64,000 bases of DNA from Hyposmocoma kahamanoa (Eukaryota; Arthropoda; Insecta; Lepidoptera; Cosmopterigidae): the NCBI RefSeq assembly GCF_003589595.1, contig NW_020653852.1:6740065-6804064 (forward strand), written 5' to 3'. The notes under the pieces are model-generated. The model made no database searches and was not told where the DNA came from. It saw only the letters and a program-made list of their open reading frames with translations. How positions within the stretch are numbered: position 1 is the stretch's first letter; every line of letters starts with the position of its first letter. Shown here in pieces: positions 62,395 through 64,000 of the stretch. A program made the position numbers and the translations under genes.

Positions 62395-63390
62395 TAAATG
62401 GTGACGTGTTTTATTCTGATTTGACGTTTTCCGGTATTTTATTGAAAATTTTAATTGACATAGCTAGGGGATTTGATCTATACATTTCCATTTTCGATGT
62501 TGGCATGATTTTGGTATCTTGTGGGAAAGCGACGTGGTAGGTCGCCCGGTTTTGTGTAAAAATTTGGATATTTTCGCAGTTTTTAGAATGTATATGGATG
62601 GTAATGTTAATATTTCTAAACTCTTCAAATATGGTTTACGGCTACCGGTATTCTTTATGTTTTATGATTCTTATACATATTTTCTGTAGGATTAATAGTG
62701 AACCTACTTGCGCATTATTTCCCCATAATATAGTAACATAAGCGTAAGCGTAATATGCTGTTATGGCCGTTTTTTAGTTTGTGGTCTTTTTAAGTTCCCA
62801 AAGTGCGTATGTAAATCTAGATAATTTCAGCGCTGTCTTTTCTATATGAGCTTTCCAATTAATATTCGCAAATATCTCAAACCCTAATGACGTGATAGTG
62901 TTAACACTTTCTACATATATTGTAGTCCTTGTAGGTGAAGTCTATATATAGTTAATGGAACTTTTTGTTTTTGTAAAGTTTATTTCTAAGTTATGGTCAT
63001 TTAGCCAATTTACAATATAATCTAATGCAAGATTCAAGGTGGTGTTTAAATCTAGATTATAATAAAAAATGTCATCAGCGAATAGTACCTACGCACGTTT
63101 GGTTTATAGATTTGCCAGGTCATTTATGTAAATTAAAAATAAAATAAATCCGAGTACGGAGCCTTGTGTAATTGAATGATTAATTAATTGAATGAAATAT
63201 TAGAAATTTGTTGGGTTTTATAGCCACAATATTTTATTTCTACTATCTGTTGCCTGTTTTGTAAATATGATTGAAACCAAGCATTAAATGTAATAGCTCT
63301 TATTCCTACCGCATGTAATTTGTTTAATAAAATGTGGTATTGAACCTTGTCGTATGCTTTTGTCATATTTAACAATATACCCATCACATA
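62395..63390 (-). pseudogene. CR1/jockey-type LINE reverse transcriptase, decayed
   Basis: The minus strand from 63387 encodes MTKAYDKVQYHILLNKLHAV and AWFQSYLQNRQQIVEI. Frame breaks follow, then QGSVLGFILFLIYINDL, LFADDIFY, WLNDHNLEINFTKTK and, toward 62450, KPYLKSLEILTLPSIYI. The order is that of a LINE reverse transcriptase from motif A to the C-terminal domain. The 5' part is absent. Confidence 0.82.
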
Positions 63391-63637
63391 TTTTTATTAT
63401 ATTATATATACATAGGCATTGTGTGCCTTTCACACACGAAAAAATATAGGTATTTTATTTAATTTGTCAAGGAACTGACCAGTCCGGTACCCGGTTGGTG
63501 GCACTTGGAATCTAACCAAGAATAGACGTTCTTTGTTGATAAGTGTAACACAAAATAAACGGAAAAACGCTAATTGAAACGAACGTAGGTATTATCTACA
63601 TCTCAAAGACGACGTCGAAACACATGAATCCCCTTGG

Positions 63638-64000
63638 GACAATTTTTGAAAGATCATGTAAAAACATTTCTTCCTATTTACAAAACTCGGGTTCCTCAGT
63701 TCTGCTTGTGTAAAAAAACATTATTTCTTAATTTTATATTATTAGACAATTTACATTTAGAAATAAATGTAGAGAGCGCAGAAGGAATAGCACATAATTT
63801 ATCACCACGTGCCTATGTATACAAGAAGTTCATTCCGAGGCTTTTTGAAAGTCGTGTAAAAACATTTCTTCCTAATTACAAAACTCGGGTTCCTCAGAGT
63901 TCCGCTTGTGTAAAAAAATATTATTTTTAATTTTTATATTTTGAAAGTATTTACAATTCGAAATAAACACAGATAACGTAAAAGGAATAGCACAGAGTTT
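63638..64000. repeat. Tandem repeat, ~198-bp period, running off the window
   Basis: GTAAAAACATTTCTTCCT recurs at 63658 and 63856, and the following blocks (ACAAAACTCGGGTTCCTCAG, GCTTGTGTAAAAAAA, AAGGAATAGCACA) keep the same spacing. At least two units are present and the second is cut by the window end. Confidence 0.8.

Overview
This is animal nuclear DNA, almost certainly from a moth or butterfly. It is AT-rich, its genes are split by GT-AG introns, and it is crowded with tRNA-derived SINEs, non-LTR retrotransposons and short inverted-repeat elements whose sequences resemble lepidopteran repeats. The species cannot be named from the sequence alone. Nothing bacterial or viral, no CRISPR array and no operon structure was seen.

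Two host genes account for nearly all real coding sequence, and they converge tail to tail. On the plus strand, from about 9.5 to 35.0 kb, lie ten exons that join in one open frame of 766 amino acids. This is the central and C-terminal part of the scribbler/brakeless (ZNF608/ZNF609) nuclear co-regulator. Its N-terminal exons are missing, so the window opens inside one of its introns or in its 5' region. On the minus strand, from about 58.2 down to 43.0 kb, lie seven exons of an ANKLE1/LEM-3 type nuclease, with ankyrin repeats, a LEM domain and a C-terminal GIY-YIG nuclease. They give 690 amino acids in one frame from start to stop. An additional coding-looking stretch at 47.9-48.2 kb may be an optional exon whose frame I could not settle.

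Layout: 1-9.5 kb is non-coding sequence of the scribbler locus with scattered repeats. 9.6-21.9 kb is a 12-kb intron with two GC-rich, repeat-free islands that look like enhancers. 21.9-27.5 kb is the dense exon cluster, with a 34-bp minisatellite in one intron. 27.5-33.6 kb is an intron swollen by an intact RTE-like retrotransposon inserted inside an older retrotransposon of opposite orientation. 33.6-35.0 kb holds the last two scribbler exons. 35-43 kb is AT-rich 3'UTR and intergenic DNA. 43-58 kb is the nuclease gene, with SINEs, a decayed two-ORF retrotransposon and MITEs in its introns. 58-64 kb is intergenic, with SINEs, two decayed retrotransposon fragments and a tandem repeat running off the end.

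The two genes show no functional link: one encodes a developmental transcription regulator and the other a DNA-processing enzyme. The most informative structures are transposon footprints whose boundaries can be fixed by target-site duplications. They include a hAT-like MITE family present as two 228-bp copies, a 30-bp minimal derivative with a perfect 8-bp duplication, and a possible 16-bp remnant. I found no convincing undescribed multi-gene system.
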